A DNA stretch of 64,000 nucleotides from assembly GCF_002095315.1 (NCBI RefSeq), contig NZ_MLFN01000015.1, forward strand, positions 1 to 64,000, in the 5' to 3' direction. The notes under the pieces were generated by a model, which searched no databases, had not been told where the DNA came from, and saw nothing but the letters and a program-made list of their open reading frames with translations. Each line of letters opens with the position of its first letter. Position 1 is the first letter of the stretch. The translations under genes and the position numbers were made by a program. Below, piece by piece: positions 50,556-60,251 of the stretch. This DNA comes from Pantoea conspicua. GTDB taxonomy: Bacteria; Pseudomonadota; Gammaproteobacteria; Enterobacterales; Enterobacteriaceae.

Positions 50556-51602
50556 TCAGAAACGGCGGGAGACCGCGTCGGCGAGCAGGGCAAGCACCGC
50601 TTCACTCTCCTGCCAGCCGAGGCAGGGATCGGTGATTGACTGACCGTAAACCAGCGGTTGACCGCCCACCACTTTCTGATTGCCCTCCTGCAGGAAGCTC
50701 TCAATCATCACGCCAGCCACCGCCCGCGATCCGGTCTCAATCTGCTGGGCCACATCCGCCGCCACATCAAGCTGGCGGCGATGCTGCTTCAGGCAGTTGC
50801 CGTGGCTGAAGTCGATCACCAGTTGTTGCGGTAAATTAAACTCCGCCAGACTGGCCGCTGCGGCCGCCACATCAGCGGCCTGATAGTTTGGCTGCTTGCC
50901 ACCACGCAGGATCACATGACCATGCGGGTTACCGCTGGTCTGATAAATGGTCATCTGGCCCTGCTTATCCGGCGACAGAAACATATGGCTGGCGCGGGCA
51001 GCGCGAATCGCATCCACCGCGATACGCACGTTGCCGTCAGTACCGTTTTTAAACCCGACCGGGCAGGAGAGTGCCGACGCCATTTCACGGTGAATCTGAC
51101 TTTCAGTGGTGCGTGCGCCTATAGCGCCCCAGCTGATCAAATCGGCAATAAACTGTCCGATCACCATATCAAGAAATTCTGTTGCGGTCGGCAAGCCAAG
51201 GGCATTGATATCAATCAGCAACTGGCGGGCAATACCGATACCCCGGTTCACATCATAGCTGCCGTCCAGGTCGGGATCGGAGATCAGGCCTTTCCAGCCC
51301 ACCACGGTGCGGGGCTTCTCAAAGTAGGCGCGCATCACGATCTCCAGTCGATCCTGATAGCGCACGCGCAGGACATTCAGGCGCTCCGCATACTCCAGCG
51401 CCGCTTTCGGATCGTGCAGGGAGCAGGGGCCGATAACCACCAGCAGACGCGGATCTTCACCGGTCAGGATACGGGCGATGCGCTGGCGGGCGGCGGTGAC
51501 ATTATCCGCAATGGCGGCAGAAACAGGATGGTCAGCCGCCAGGCTGACAGGCGTAATCAGACTGCCAATGCGGGCGGTACGCAGTTCGTCGGTTTTGTTC
51601 AT
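50556..51602 (-). CDS. aroH: 3-deoxy-7-phosphoheptulonate synthase, tryptophan-sensitive type
   Basis: First step of the shikimate pathway: condenses phosphoenolpyruvate and erythrose 4-phosphate. The ATG at 51602 gives 348 residues, identical in length to E. coli AroH, starting MNKTDELRTARIGSLITP; the TTG at 51629 would add nine. Motifs: VIGPCSLHDPKAALEYAERL, MRAYFEKPRTVVGWKGL, GARTTESQIHREMASALSCP, and VIDFSHGNCLKQHRRQ with the metal histidine. Assignment as AroH rather than AroF/G comes from length and position beside ppsR. I found no clear TrpR operator upstream. Convergent with selO (one base apart). Confidence 0.88.
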   Translation of the reverse strand: MNKTDELRTARIGSLITPVSLAADHPVSAAIADNVTAARQRIARILTGEDPRLLVVIGPCSLHDPKAALEYAERLNVLRVRYQDRLEIVMRAYFEKPRTVVGWKGLISDPDLDGSYDVNRGIGIARQLLIDINALGLPTATEFLDMVIGQFIADLISWGAIGARTTESQIHREMASALSCPVGFKNGTDGNVRIAVDAIRAARASHMFLSPDKQGQMTIYQTSGNPHGHVILRGGKQPNYQAADVAAAAASLAEFNLPQQLVIDFSHGNCLKQHRRQLDVAADVAQQIETGSRAVAGVMIESFLQEGNQKVVGGQPLVYGQSITDPCLGWQESEAVLALLADAVSRRF

Positions 51603-51754
51603 GAGTTTCTCGAAAACGATTCTTCGCAACGGTGAAATACCGGGAAGTGATGGTGGTCACAATAAACCATTAGCCTGCGAATTCAACCCGGGAATTAATA
51701 ATGAAATCAAAACCGACGGCAGCGACGCTTTACATCACCGCCGTGGAAAGCGTG

Positions 51755-52582
51755 TTAATACATGCGGCGGGTCAGCCCCATAATGTCGAGGATTTTGGTG
51801 GCGATCTCTTCCACCGAGTAGTTGGTGCTGTTGAGATAGCGAATCTGATGGGTGCGGAACAGTGCTTCCACTTCGCCCACCTCGAGCCGGCACTGGCGCA
51901 TTGAGGCGTAACGGGTATTTTCCGCGCGCTCCTGTCGAATCGCGGCCAGTCGTTCCGGATCGATGGTCAGCCCGAACAGTTTGTGCTGATGGGCGCGCAG
52001 CGCCGGCGGCAGTTTGAGGTTATCCATATCATCGGCGATGAAAGGATAGTTGGCGGCGCGGATACCAAACTGCATCGCCAGGTAGAGGCTGGTGGGGGTT
52101 TTGCCACAGCGCGATACCCCCAGCAAAATCACCTGAGCATCTTCCAGACCGCGCAGTGAGATGCCGTCGTCGTGCGCCAGGGTGTAGTCAATGGCGGCGA
52201 TACGCGCATCGTATTTACCGAGATTACTGGCATCCAGACCGTGAGTGCGATGCGCCACCGGGGCCGGCGACAGCCCCAGTTCCTGTTGTAACGGCGCCAC
52301 CAGCGCCTGCACGATATCCTGACAAAATCCTTCACTCTGCACGATGATATCGCGCACTTCCGGCGTAACAATAGAGAAGAACACCAGCGGTCGTACGCCG
52401 CTCTGCTGATAGAGCGCATTAATCTGCGCTTTAACCGCCTGCGCCCGCTGAACGTTTTCAACGAACGGCAGCGTCAGGCTGGTAATGTTGACCGGGAACT
52501 GGGAGAGCACTGCATGGCCCAGCACTTCGGCGGTGATGGCGGTGCCATCGGAAATATAAAAAACGCTTCTGTCAGTACTCAT
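51755..52582 (-). CDS. ppsR: PEP synthetase regulatory protein PpsR
   Basis: Bifunctional serine/threonine kinase and pyrophosphorylase that inactivates and reactivates PpsA by ADP-dependent phosphorylation. 275 residues of the DUF299 family: N-terminal [21 protein letters not shown]-loop [17 protein letters not shown], and [15 protein letters not shown] [20 protein letters not shown]. It is divergent from its target ppsA across 440 bp. E. coli has the small hemP between ppsR and aroH; no homologue is seen here. Confidence 0.93.
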   Translation of the reverse strand: MSTDRSVFYISDGTAITAEVLGHAVLSQFPVNITSLTLPFVENVQRAQAVKAQINALYQQSGVRPLVFFSIVTPEVRDIIVQSEGFCQDIVQALVAPLQQELGLSPAPVAHRTHGLDASNLGKYDARIAAIDYTLAHDDGISLRGLEDAQVILLGVSRCGKTPTSLYLAMQFGIRAANYPFIADDMDNLKLPPALRAHQHKLFGLTIDPERLAAIRQERAENTRYASMRQCRLEVGEVEALFRTHQIRYLNSTNYSVEEIATKILDIMGLTRRMY

Positions 52583-52778
52583 GACGTATCGGCCTCTGAA
52601 AAGAGTGAGCGGTCAGTCTGCGCCGCGAGATAAAATAAATAATCCATATTATTCTGTTATGAATTTTTCATTTTTTTGTATTGCCGCACTGTTTTAGCAC
52701 AGCAGCAAAAATGAAAGGGTGTTTCATTTCGCATAATTTCGTGATGACTTTCAATGGCAATAAAAACAGGCATTGCGC

Positions 52779-52908
52779 CTGTTGCGCAACAAAAATCAAT
52801 TATTAAGTGACTGAAAATGGGCCATTTACTGTTGCATCAGTCATTTAGCTTAAAATAAGCGGCTTGCGCAACAGAAAATTAAGCCGTGCACAATTCCGAA
52901 TCTGTTGC
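52779..52908. promoter_or_regulatory. Cluster of CTGTTGC motifs between ppsR and ppsA
   Basis: CTGTTGC occurs at 52779, 52829 and 52902, and inverted at 52868-52874. The first lies on a perfect 12-bp palindrome TGTTGCGCAACA (52780-52791). The protein that would bind is not recognised. Confidence 0.4.
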
Positions 52909-52919
52909 CGATATTCTGC

Positions 52920-52933
52920 TTTAACGATTCAAC
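52920..52933 (+). promoter_or_regulatory. Candidate Cra (FruR) site and ppsA promoter
   Basis: TTTAACGATTCAAC matches the Cra half-site TGAAWCGWTTCA best on its right side. A perfect TTGACA begins ten bases downstream at 52943. This is where Cra activates ppsA in E. coli. The -10 (near 52965) is weak, as expected of an activated promoter. Confidence 0.55.
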
Positions 52934-53022
52934 AGATCGTTATTGACAGGGGGTTATGCCAGGCTGAATGGGTTGATTGCAGAATATTCCATGTGCCCAT
53001 TCATTGATAAAGGATAAGCTCA

Positions 53023-55406
53023 ATGTCCAATAAAGGCGAACAGCCGCTAGTGCTCTGGTATAACCAGCTTGGCATGCATGATGTTGATCGGGTGGGAGGC
53101 AAAAATGCTTCTCTGGGTGAAATGATTACCAATCTGTCGTCGCTGGGGGTTTCGGTACCCAATGGTTTTGCGACTACATCCTACGCCTTCAACCTGTTTC
53201 TCGATCAAAGCGGACTGAACCAGCGCATTTATGCATTACTGGATAGCACCGATATTGATGATGTTGATGCGCTGGCGAAAGCCGGTAAGCAGATTCGTCA
53301 GTGGATAGTCGAAACGCCGTTCCTGCCAGAACTGGAAGCGGCGATCCTTGAGGCCTACCAGCAACTCTCTTCTGATGATGCAGACGCCTCTTTCGCCGTT
53401 CGTTCATCGGCGACCGCCGAAGATATGCCCGATGCCTCATTTGCCGGCCAGCAGGAAACGTTCCTGAACGTGCAGGGCATTGATGCGGTGATGGTGGCGG
53501 TGAAGCATGTTTACGCCTCGCTGTTTAACGATCGCGCCATTTCCTACCGTGTTCATCAGGGTTATGACCACCGGGGTGTCGCGCTGTCAGCGGGCATTCA
53601 GCGCATGGTGCGTTCCGACCTGGCTGCTTCCGGTGTGATGTTTACTATCGATACCGAATCCGGCTTCGATCAGGTGGTCTTCATCACCGCTGCACTGGGC
53701 CTGGGTGAGATGGTGGTACAGGGCGCGGTCAACCCGGATGAGTTCTATGTGCATAAACCAACGCTGGCGGCGGGTCGTCCGGCGATTGTCCGTCGCAACA
53801 TGGGGTCGAAAAAAGTGCGCATGGTCTACGCCGATTCCCTGGCGCATGGCGAACAGGTCCGGATAGAAGATGTGCCAGAGACTGAACGCGATCGCTTCTG
53901 CCTCTCGGATGACGAAGTGCAGGCACTGGCGCAGCAGGCAGTACTGATCGAACAACATTATCAGCGTCCGATGGATATCGAATGGGCCAAAGATGGTCAT
54001 ACCGGCAAGCTATTTATCGTTCAGGCGCGGCCTGAAACGGTGCGCTCGAACGGTCAGGTGATGGAGCGCTATACGCTGCAGGGTCAGGGTAGCGTGGTGG
54101 TTGAAGGTCGTGCAATTGGTCATCGTATCGGTGCGGGTGAAGTGAAAGTGATCCACGACATCAGCGAAATGAACCGGATTGAAAAAGGCGATGTGCTGGT
54201 AACAGACATGACCGACCCGGACTGGGAACCGATCATGAAAAAAGCCTCGGCCATCGTCACCAACCGTGGCGGTCGTACTTGTCATGCCGCGATCATTGCG
54301 CGTGAGCTGGGTATTCCGGCAGTGGTCGGCTGCGGGGATGCCACCGATCGGCTGAAAGAAGGTCATAAAGTAACGGTCTCCTGCGCTGAAGGGGATACGG
54401 GCTATGTCTACGATCAGCTGCTCGACTTTGACGTTACCAGTTCGCAGGTCGATTCCCTGCCAGAGCTGCCGCTGAAAATTATGATGAACGTCGGCAACCC
54501 TGACCGGGCTTTTGACTTCGCCTGTCTGCCAAATGAAGGTGTTGGTCTGGCGCGGCTGGAATTTATCATTAACCGCATGATTGGCGTCCACCCTAAAGCC
54601 TGCTGGAGTTTGATCAGCAGACGCCGGAACTGCAGCAGCAGATTCGCAAGCTGATGAAAGGATTCGACGATCCGGTTGAGTTTTATATCGGTCGTCTCAC
54701 TGAAGGAATTGCCACTCTTGGTGCCGCTTTTGCACCGAAACGGGTAATTGTGCGCCTTTCCGACTTTAAAACTAACGAATACGCCAATCTGGTCGGAGGG
54801 GAACGTTACGAGCCGGAAGAGGAAAACCCGATGCTCGGCTTTCGCGGCGCTGGCCGTTATGTCGCCGACAGCTTCCGTGATTGTTTCGCGCTGGAGTGTG
54901 AAGCGGTGAAACGGGTGCGTAATGAGATGGGCCTCACCAACATTGAGATCATGGTACCGTTCGTGCGTACCGTCGATCAGGCGCAGGCGGTGGTAGAAGA
55001 GCTGGCTCGGCAGGGACTGAAGCGCGGCGAGAATGGGCTGAAGGTGATTATGATGTGTGAAATCCCGTCGAACGCCCTGCTGGCTGAGCAGTTCCTGCAG
55101 CACTTTGACGGCTTCTCGATTGGCTCCAATGATATGACACAGCTGACACTGGGACTGGACCGTGATTCTGGCGTGGTTTCCGCGCTGTTTGATGAGCGTA
55201 ACGACGCGGTTAAGGCGTTGCTTTCAATGGCAATCAAGGCGGCGAAAAAGCAGGGCAAGTATGTCGGGATTTGCGGTCAGGGACCGTCGGATCATCAGGA
55301 CTTTGCCGCCTGGCTGATGGAAGAAGGGATAGACAGTTTGTCGCTCAACCCGGACACCGTGGTGGAGACCTGGGTCAGCCTGGCGCAGCTCAATAAAACA
55401 GCCTGA
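53023..55406 (+). pseudogene. ppsA: Phosphoenolpyruvate synthase, one-base frameshift
   Basis: Gluconeogenic enzyme converting pyruvate and ATP to PEP, AMP and phosphate. The first frame (53023 to 54654) covers the ATP-grasp domain ([20 protein letters not shown]) and the swivelling domain with the phospho-histidine in [14 protein letters not shown], then derails after MIGVHPKA. Adding one C at 54599-54600 (GCC to GCCC) restores [20 protein letters not shown] and leads into the second frame (GFDDPVEFYIGRLTEGIATL). That frame carries the C-terminal PEP/pyruvate barrel (GFRGAGRY, IGSNDMTQLTLGLDRDSG). Restored length is 794 residues, against 792 in E. coli. Likely a sequence error. Confidence 0.9.
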
Positions 55407-55425
55407 CAACGATCCCGATTGCAGT

Positions 55426-55455
55426 AAAAAGGCCAGCTTTGCTGGCCTTTTTTTT
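55426..55455 (+). terminator. Terminator of ppsA
   Basis: AAAAAGGCCAGC pairs with GCTGGCCTTTTT, then further T, 20 bp after the ppsA stop. Confidence 0.9.
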
Positions 55456-55477
55456 ATCAGATGGCTGTATTGCGGGC

Positions 55478-55584
55478 AAAAAAAAGCCCATCACAGGGGA
55501 TGGGCAAAGACTACACACAGCAATTCTTTACTCTACTCAGGGGAAGAAGGTTGTTTAGAAATCAGTAAGATGATTTCGAACATA
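55478..55584 (-). ncRNA. rprA: Small regulatory RNA RprA
   Basis: Hfq-dependent RNA that in E. coli activates rpoS translation and represses csgD, made under the Rcs envelope-stress pathway. On the minus strand the 3' half is nearly identical to E. coli RprA: CCCCTGAGT, then GAATTGCTGTGTGTAGTC, TTTGCCCATC and the terminator stem GATGGGC plus eight T (hairpin 55486-55505). The 5' part differs in sequence but keeps the hairpin GAAATCA/TGATTTC. The 5' end at 55584 is estimated by alignment with the E. coli start. The location beside ydiK is the same. The rest of the 440-bp spacer (55585-55847) holds its control region and no gene that I can support. Confidence 0.9.
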
Positions 55585-55619
55585 GGAAACATGTTATTCA
55601 CCAGACCGGCTGGCGTCTT

Positions 55620-55633
55620 TAAGAATCCTCTTA
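55620..55633. promoter_or_regulatory. RcsB box of rprA
   Basis: TAAGAATCCTCTTA (plus strand) has TAAGA/TCTTA arms like the RcsB consensus and spans -36 to -49 relative to the estimated RprA start, the place expected for RcsB activation. A TAACAT -10 lies at 55591-55596. Confidence 0.65.
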
Positions 55634-55847
55634 TTAGTTTAAGGCCGATAATCTTTTGTCACCTTTTATGGCGCATTTCACTTAAGAAACAGTGCGGAAA
55701 ATAATCTTTTTTAACCCGGAATGGGGCATTCCTGACTAAACATGGCTTTTTTCTTAAAAACCGCTAATGGAAAACAGCATAAAGGTGAGGAGGAAGAATC
55801 GGTGCGGTTAATGATCATTAACCGCACTAATCATTGCTCAAAGGGCG

Positions 55848-56960
55848 TTAAGGCAGGGTTTCATCATGGTCGGAGAGGGACTCCGCCACGGCCAGCGGGT
55901 CGTCGTCGGGGGCGGGTGCTTCATGTACCCAGACGGACACCAGGCGATAAGAGACCGCCAGCACCACCGGACCGATAAACAGGCCAATCATACCAAACGC
56001 GAACAGGCCACCGATGACACCGGACAGGATCAGAATCATCGGCAGGTCAGCACCCATCCGAATCAGCACCGGTCGCAGCACATTATCCAGCGTGCCGACG
56101 ACGCAACTCCAGACCAGCAGCACGGTGCCCCAGGTGGTATCGCCGCTCCAGTAGAGATAAATAATGGCAGGCACCAGCACCAGCAGTGGACCAATCTGCA
56201 CCAGGCAACAGAGGATCATCAGCACCGTTAACAGCGTGGCATAAGGAATACCTGAGATCGCCAGACCAATACCGCCCAGCACGCCCTGTACCAGTGCGGT
56301 GACAACCACCCCCAGCGCCACGGCGCGGATCGACTGTGCCGCCAGCAGTACCGCAGCATCGCCACGTCGTCCGGCCATGCGGAACGCGAAGTGGCGAATG
56401 CCCTGCGCGGCCTGTTCGCCACGCCAGTAGAGCAACACGCTGAACAGCAGCATGACGGCCAGATGAATCATAAAGCGGCCGAAATGGCCAGCCTGCGCGA
56501 CAAAGAAACCGGTGGTACGGCCAATATAGGGCTGCACTTTTGCCATGATGCCGGAGCCGCCGCCTTCCACCAGTTTGTGATAGCTGCTGTAAAGTTTACT
56601 GCCCACCATCGGCACATCATTAATCCATAACAACTGTGGCATCAGGTGCCCCTGCGTTACCCAGGCTACCACCGGTGCGCTGTTATCGATCAGGCTACTG
56701 ACCAGCAGGGCAATCGGGATAATAAACAGCAGTAACAGCAGCAGGGTCATGGCGATCACCGCCAGTGAACGACGCCCCCATAACAGCCGTTGTAGTCTGA
56801 GCATCAGTGGCCAGGTGGCGATCACCACCATGCTGGCCCAGGCAAACCCCAGAATAAAGGGCTGTACCACCCATAAACAGGCGATGATCAGTAACAGAAT
56901 AAACATCAGGGTAAACAGAATCTGCGGTAAATCCATGTCCCGATACAGGCTTTTCATCAT
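55848..56960 (-). CDS. ydiK: AI-2E family transporter YdiK
   Basis: Inner-membrane protein of 370 residues, equal to E. coli YdiK, belonging to the AI-2E/PerM transporter family; its substrate is unknown. About eight membrane segments are visible. Family phrases: VQPFILGFAWASMVVIATWP, VVVTALVQGVLGGIGLAISG, the conserved DNVLRPVLIRMGADLPMILI and GMIGLFIGPVVLAVSYRL. The tail is acidic. Two adjacent ATGs (56960, 56957) are possible. It is divergent from ydiJ and may be affected by the PurR box between them. Confidence 0.88.
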   Translation of the reverse strand: MMKSLYRDMDLPQILFTLMFILLLIIACLWVVQPFILGFAWASMVVIATWPLMLRLQRLLWGRRSLAVIAMTLLLLLLFIIPIALLVSSLIDNSAPVVAWVTQGHLMPQLLWINDVPMVGSKLYSSYHKLVEGGGSGIMAKVQPYIGRTTGFFVAQAGHFGRFMIHLAVMLLFSVLLYWRGEQAAQGIRHFAFRMAGRRGDAAVLLAAQSIRAVALGVVVTALVQGVLGGIGLAISGIPYATLLTVLMILCCLVQIGPLLVLVPAIIYLYWSGDTTWGTVLLVWSCVVGTLDNVLRPVLIRMGADLPMILILSGVIGGLFAFGMIGLFIGPVVLAVSYRLVSVWVHEAPAPDDDPLAVAESLSDHDETLP

Positions 56961-57129
56961 TGATTCATAACCTCATCCAAATCCTTCATTGCCGGGCTCT
57001 CTGCGCCCGTTTTTATCATGATCTATTTACTGCGGATTAAACAGAGCCGCGGGGAAAGGTTTTTACCTTTCCTGAAAAAACGGCAGGCGCTGAAAAAATG
57101 TGATAAAACGAGGGACCGCAAACGCGCAA

Positions 57130-57145
57130 ACGCAAACGTTTACAA
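57130..57145 (+). promoter_or_regulatory. Candidate PurR box upstream of ydiJ
   Basis: ACGCAAACGTTTACAA matches the PurR consensus (ANGCAANCGNTTNCNT) at nearly every defined base and ends 20 bp before the ydiJ start. Confidence 0.65.
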
Positions 57146-57164
57146 CATCTTCGGTCAGACAATC

Positions 57165-60100
57165 ATGATCCCACAGATTTCGCAGGCGCCGGGCCTGGTT
57201 CAACTGGTGCTGACATTCCTTGAGTCGCTGAAAGAGCAGGGTTTTACCGGCGATACCGCCACCAGCTACGCTGATCGCCTTTCGCTCTCTACCGATAACA
57301 GCATCTATCAGCTGTTGCCCGATGCGGCACTGTTTCCACGCTCAACCGCCGATGTTGCGTTGATCGCCCGGCTGGCTGGCGAGTCACGCTTTGAACGCCT
57401 GGTGTTCACGCCACGCGGCGGCGGCACCGGCACCAACGGCCAGTCGCTGAATCAGGGCATTGTGGTGGATATGTCGCGCTACATGAACCGCATCCTGGAG
57501 ATTAACGTTGATGAAGGCTGGGTGCGGGTAGAAGCGGGCGTGATTAAAGATCAGTTGAATGCTTATCTTAAACCGTTTGGCTTCTTCTTCTCGCCCGAGC
57601 TCTCAACCAGTAATCGCGCCACGCTGGGCGGCATGATCAATACCGATGCCTCCGGCCAGGGGTCGCTGGTTTATGGTAAAACCTCCGATCATGTCATTGG
57701 ACTGCGTGCTGTTCTGCTGGGAGGCGATATCCTTGATACCCGGCCGATGGCGACCGCACTGGCCGAAACGCTGGCCCGCACGGCCACGCCGGAAGGACGA
57801 ATCTATCAGCAGGTGCTGACCCGTTGTCGTGAACAGCGCGCGCTGATTCTGGAAAAATTCCCGCGCCTGAACCGTTTTCTGACCGGTTATGATCTGCGAC
57901 ACGTCTTCAGCGACGATATGCAAACCTTTGATTTAACGCGCCTGCTATGCGGTGCCGAAGGGACGCTGGCCTTTATCACCGAGGCCCGGCTGGACATTAC
58001 GCCGCTGCCGAAAGTACGCCGGTTGGTCAACATCAAATATGATTCATTCGATTCGGCACTGCGCAATGCGCCTTTTATGGTTGAAGCGCGGGCGCTGTCG
58101 GTTGAAACCGTCGATTCGAAAGTGCTGAATCTGGCGCGTGAAGATATCGTCTGGCATTCGGTGCGGGAACTGATTACCGACGTGCCGGATAAGGAGATGC
58201 TGGGCCTGAATATTGTCGAATTTGCCGGTGACAATGCCGCGTTGATCGACAGCCAAATCAGTCAGCTGTGCGCGCGTCTGGATGCGCTGATGGCACAACA
58301 GCAGGGCGGCGTCATCGGTTATCAGTTCTGCGACGATCTGCAGGGCATTGAGCGCATTTATAATATGCGCAAAAAAGCGGTCGGACTGCTGGGAAATGCC
58401 AAAGGTCGTGCTAAGCCCATCCCGTTTGTGGAAGATACCGCTGTGCCGCCAGAGAGACTGGCTGATTACATTGTTGAATTTCGCGCCTTGCTCGATAGCC
58501 ACGGGCTGAGTTATGGCATGTTCGGCCACGTAGACGCGGGTGTGCTGCATGTTCGTCCGGCGCTGGATATGTGCGATCCACAGCAGGAGATGATGATGAA
58601 ACAGATCTCCGATGAAGTGGTGGCCCTGACGGCGCGCTACGGTGGCCTGCTGTGGGGAGAGCACGGGAAAGGATTCCGCGCGCAGTACAGCCCGGCATTT
58701 TTTGGCGATACCCTGTTTAATGAACTGCGCCGCATCAAAGCGGCATTCGATCCGTATAACCGCCTTAACCCGGGCAAAATCTGCACCCCGTTTGACAGCA
58801 ATGACGAGATGATGCAGGTCGATGCGGAGAAGCGTGGCACGTTTGACCGCCAGATTCCGGTCACGGTACGCGATGAATGGCGCGGTGCGATGGAGTGTAA
58901 CGGCAACGGTCTGTGCTTTAACTTTGATGCCCGCAGCCCGATGTGTCCGTCGATGAAGATCACCCGTAACCGTATCCATTCTCCGAAAGGGCGAGCGACG
59001 CTGACCCGTGAATGGTTGCGACTGCTGGCAAATCAGGGCGTTGATCCGCTGGTGCTGGAGCAGCAACTGCCGGAGAACCGACTGTCGCTGCGGGCGCTGA
59101 TCGCCCGTACCCGCAACAGCTGGCATGCCAGTAAAGGCGAATACGATTTTTCGCATGAGGTCAAAGAGGCAATGTCGGGCTGTCTGGCCTGTAAAGCCTG
59201 CTCAACCCAATGCCCAATCAAAATTGACGTCCCAAGCTTCCGCTCGCGCTTCTTACAGCTCTACCACACCCGTTATCTGCGGCCGGTCAGCGATCATCTG
59301 GTAGCGGCAGTCGAAAGCTACGCGCCGCTGATGGCGAAAGCGCCCAAAATCTTTAACTTCTTCCTGCAGCAGCCATGGCTGAAAGAGCTGAGCAAAACGC
59401 AGATTGGCATGGTCGATCTGCCGCTGCTCTCCTCACCGACGCTGAAACAGCAGCTCAGTGGCCATCCGGCGATGAACATGACGCTGGAGCAACTGGAGCG
59501 GCTACCGCTAGCTGAACGCGCTGACACTGTGCTGGTGGTGCAGGACCCGTTTACCAGTTTCTACGAAGCGCAGCTGGTGAATGACTTTATCCGGCTGATT
59601 GAGAAGCTGGGTTACCGACCGGTTCTGCTGCCGTTCTCGCCGAATGGCAAAGCGCAGCATGTGAAAGGTTTCCTGCAACGTTTCGCCCGCACCGCCAGCC
59701 GTACCGCTGACTTCCTCAACCGGGTGGCAAAACTGGGAATGCCGATGGTTGGGGTCGATCCCGCCACGGTGCTTTGTTACCGCGATGAGTATCATCAGAC
59801 GCTGGGTGAGGCGCGCGGCGAATTCAGCGTCTTGCTGGTGCATGAGTGGCTACAGCAGGCGCTGGCTGAACGCGCGGTGCAGGCTACCAGCGGAGAGTCA
59901 TGGTATCTGTTTGGACACTGTACTGAAGTGACGGCGTTGCCTTCCGCGCCCAATCAGTGGCAGGAGATTTTTTCCCGTTTTGGCGCAAAGCTGGAGAACA
60001 TCAACGTCGGTTGCTGTGGTATGGCAGGAACCTACGGCCATGAAACCAAAAATCATGAGAACTCACTGGGGATCTACGCCCTCTCCTGGCATCCGCAACT

Positions 60101-60218
60101 GCAGCGGCTGCCGCGCCAGCGCTGTCTGGCCACGGGTTACTCCTGTCGCAGCCAGGTTAAACGCGTGGAAGGAAACGGGATGCGTCATCCGCTGCAGGCA
60201 TTATTAGAACTTATGTAA
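57165..60218 (+). CDS. ydiJ: FAD- and iron-sulfur-dependent D-2-hydroxyglutarate dehydrogenase YdiJ
   Basis: Large cytoplasmic dehydrogenase that oxidises D-2-hydroxyglutarate. The ATG at 57165 gives 1017 residues starting MIPQISQAPGLVQLVLTFLE, as in E. coli YdiJ (1018). The open frame back to 57018 runs over the PurR box and was rejected. Domains: a PCMH-type FAD domain (FTPRGGGTGTNGQSLNQGIV, LGGMINTDASGQGSLVYGKT), a FAD-oxidase C-terminal domain (GHVDAGVLHVRPALDM, LLWGEHGKGFRAQYSP), a ferredoxin-like segment CLACKACSTQCPIK, and a C-terminal cysteine-rich CCG domain (NVGCCGMAGTYGHE). A fusion of GlcD- and GlpC-like parts is normal for this family. Confidence 0.92.
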   Translation: MIPQISQAPGLVQLVLTFLESLKEQGFTGDTATSYADRLSLSTDNSIYQLLPDAALFPRSTADVALIARLAGESRFERLVFTPRGGGTGTNGQSLNQGIVVDMSRYMNRILEINVDEGWVRVEAGVIKDQLNAYLKPFGFFFSPELSTSNRATLGGMINTDASGQGSLVYGKTSDHVIGLRAVLLGGDILDTRPMATALAETLARTATPEGRIYQQVLTRCREQRALILEKFPRLNRFLTGYDLRHVFSDDMQTFDLTRLLCGAEGTLAFITEARLDITPLPKVRRLVNIKYDSFDSALRNAPFMVEARALSVETVDSKVLNLAREDIVWHSVRELITDVPDKEMLGLNIVEFAGDNAALIDSQISQLCARLDALMAQQQGGVIGYQFCDDLQGIERIYNMRKKAVGLLGNAKGRAKPIPFVEDTAVPPERLADYIVEFRALLDSHGLSYGMFGHVDAGVLHVRPALDMCDPQQEMMMKQISDEVVALTARYGGLLWGEHGKGFRAQYSPAFFGDTLFNELRRIKAAFDPYNRLNPGKICTPFDSNDEMMQVDAEKRGTFDRQIPVTVRDEWRGAMECNGNGLCFNFDARSPMCPSMKITRNRIHSPKGRATLTREWLRLLANQGVDPLVLEQQLPENRLSLRALIARTRNSWHASKGEYDFSHEVKEAMSGCLACKACSTQCPIKIDVPSFRSRFLQLYHTRYLRPVSDHLVAAVESYAPLMAKAPKIFNFFLQQPWLKELSKTQIGMVDLPLLSSPTLKQQLSGHPAMNMTLEQLERLPLAERADTVLVVQDPFTSFYEAQLVNDFIRLIEKLGYRPVLLPFSPNGKAQHVKGFLQRFARTASRTADFLNRVAKLGMPMVGVDPATVLCYRDEYHQTLGEARGEFSVLLVHEWLQQALAERAVQATSGESWYLFGHCTEVTALPSAPNQWQEIFSRFGAKLENINVGCCGMAGTYGHETKNHENSLGIYALSWHPQLQRLPRQRCLATGYSCRSQVKRVEGNGMRHPLQALLELM

Positions 60219-60251
60219 AAAAATTGTGCGCGACGTCACGACGTGGCTGGA

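Noticed and set aside
51701..51904. 67-codon plus-strand ORF where E. coli has hemP
   Set aside because: It shows no resemblance to HemP and overlaps the 3' end of ppsR in antisense for most of its length.
55742..55978. 78-codon plus-strand ORF after rprA
   Set aside because: Overlaps the end of ydiK in antisense; the Arg/Pro-rich second half is a shadow of YdiK codons.
58044..59156. 370-codon minus-strand frame inside ydiJ
   Set aside because: Antisense to conserved YdiJ domains; composition is typical of shadow frames.
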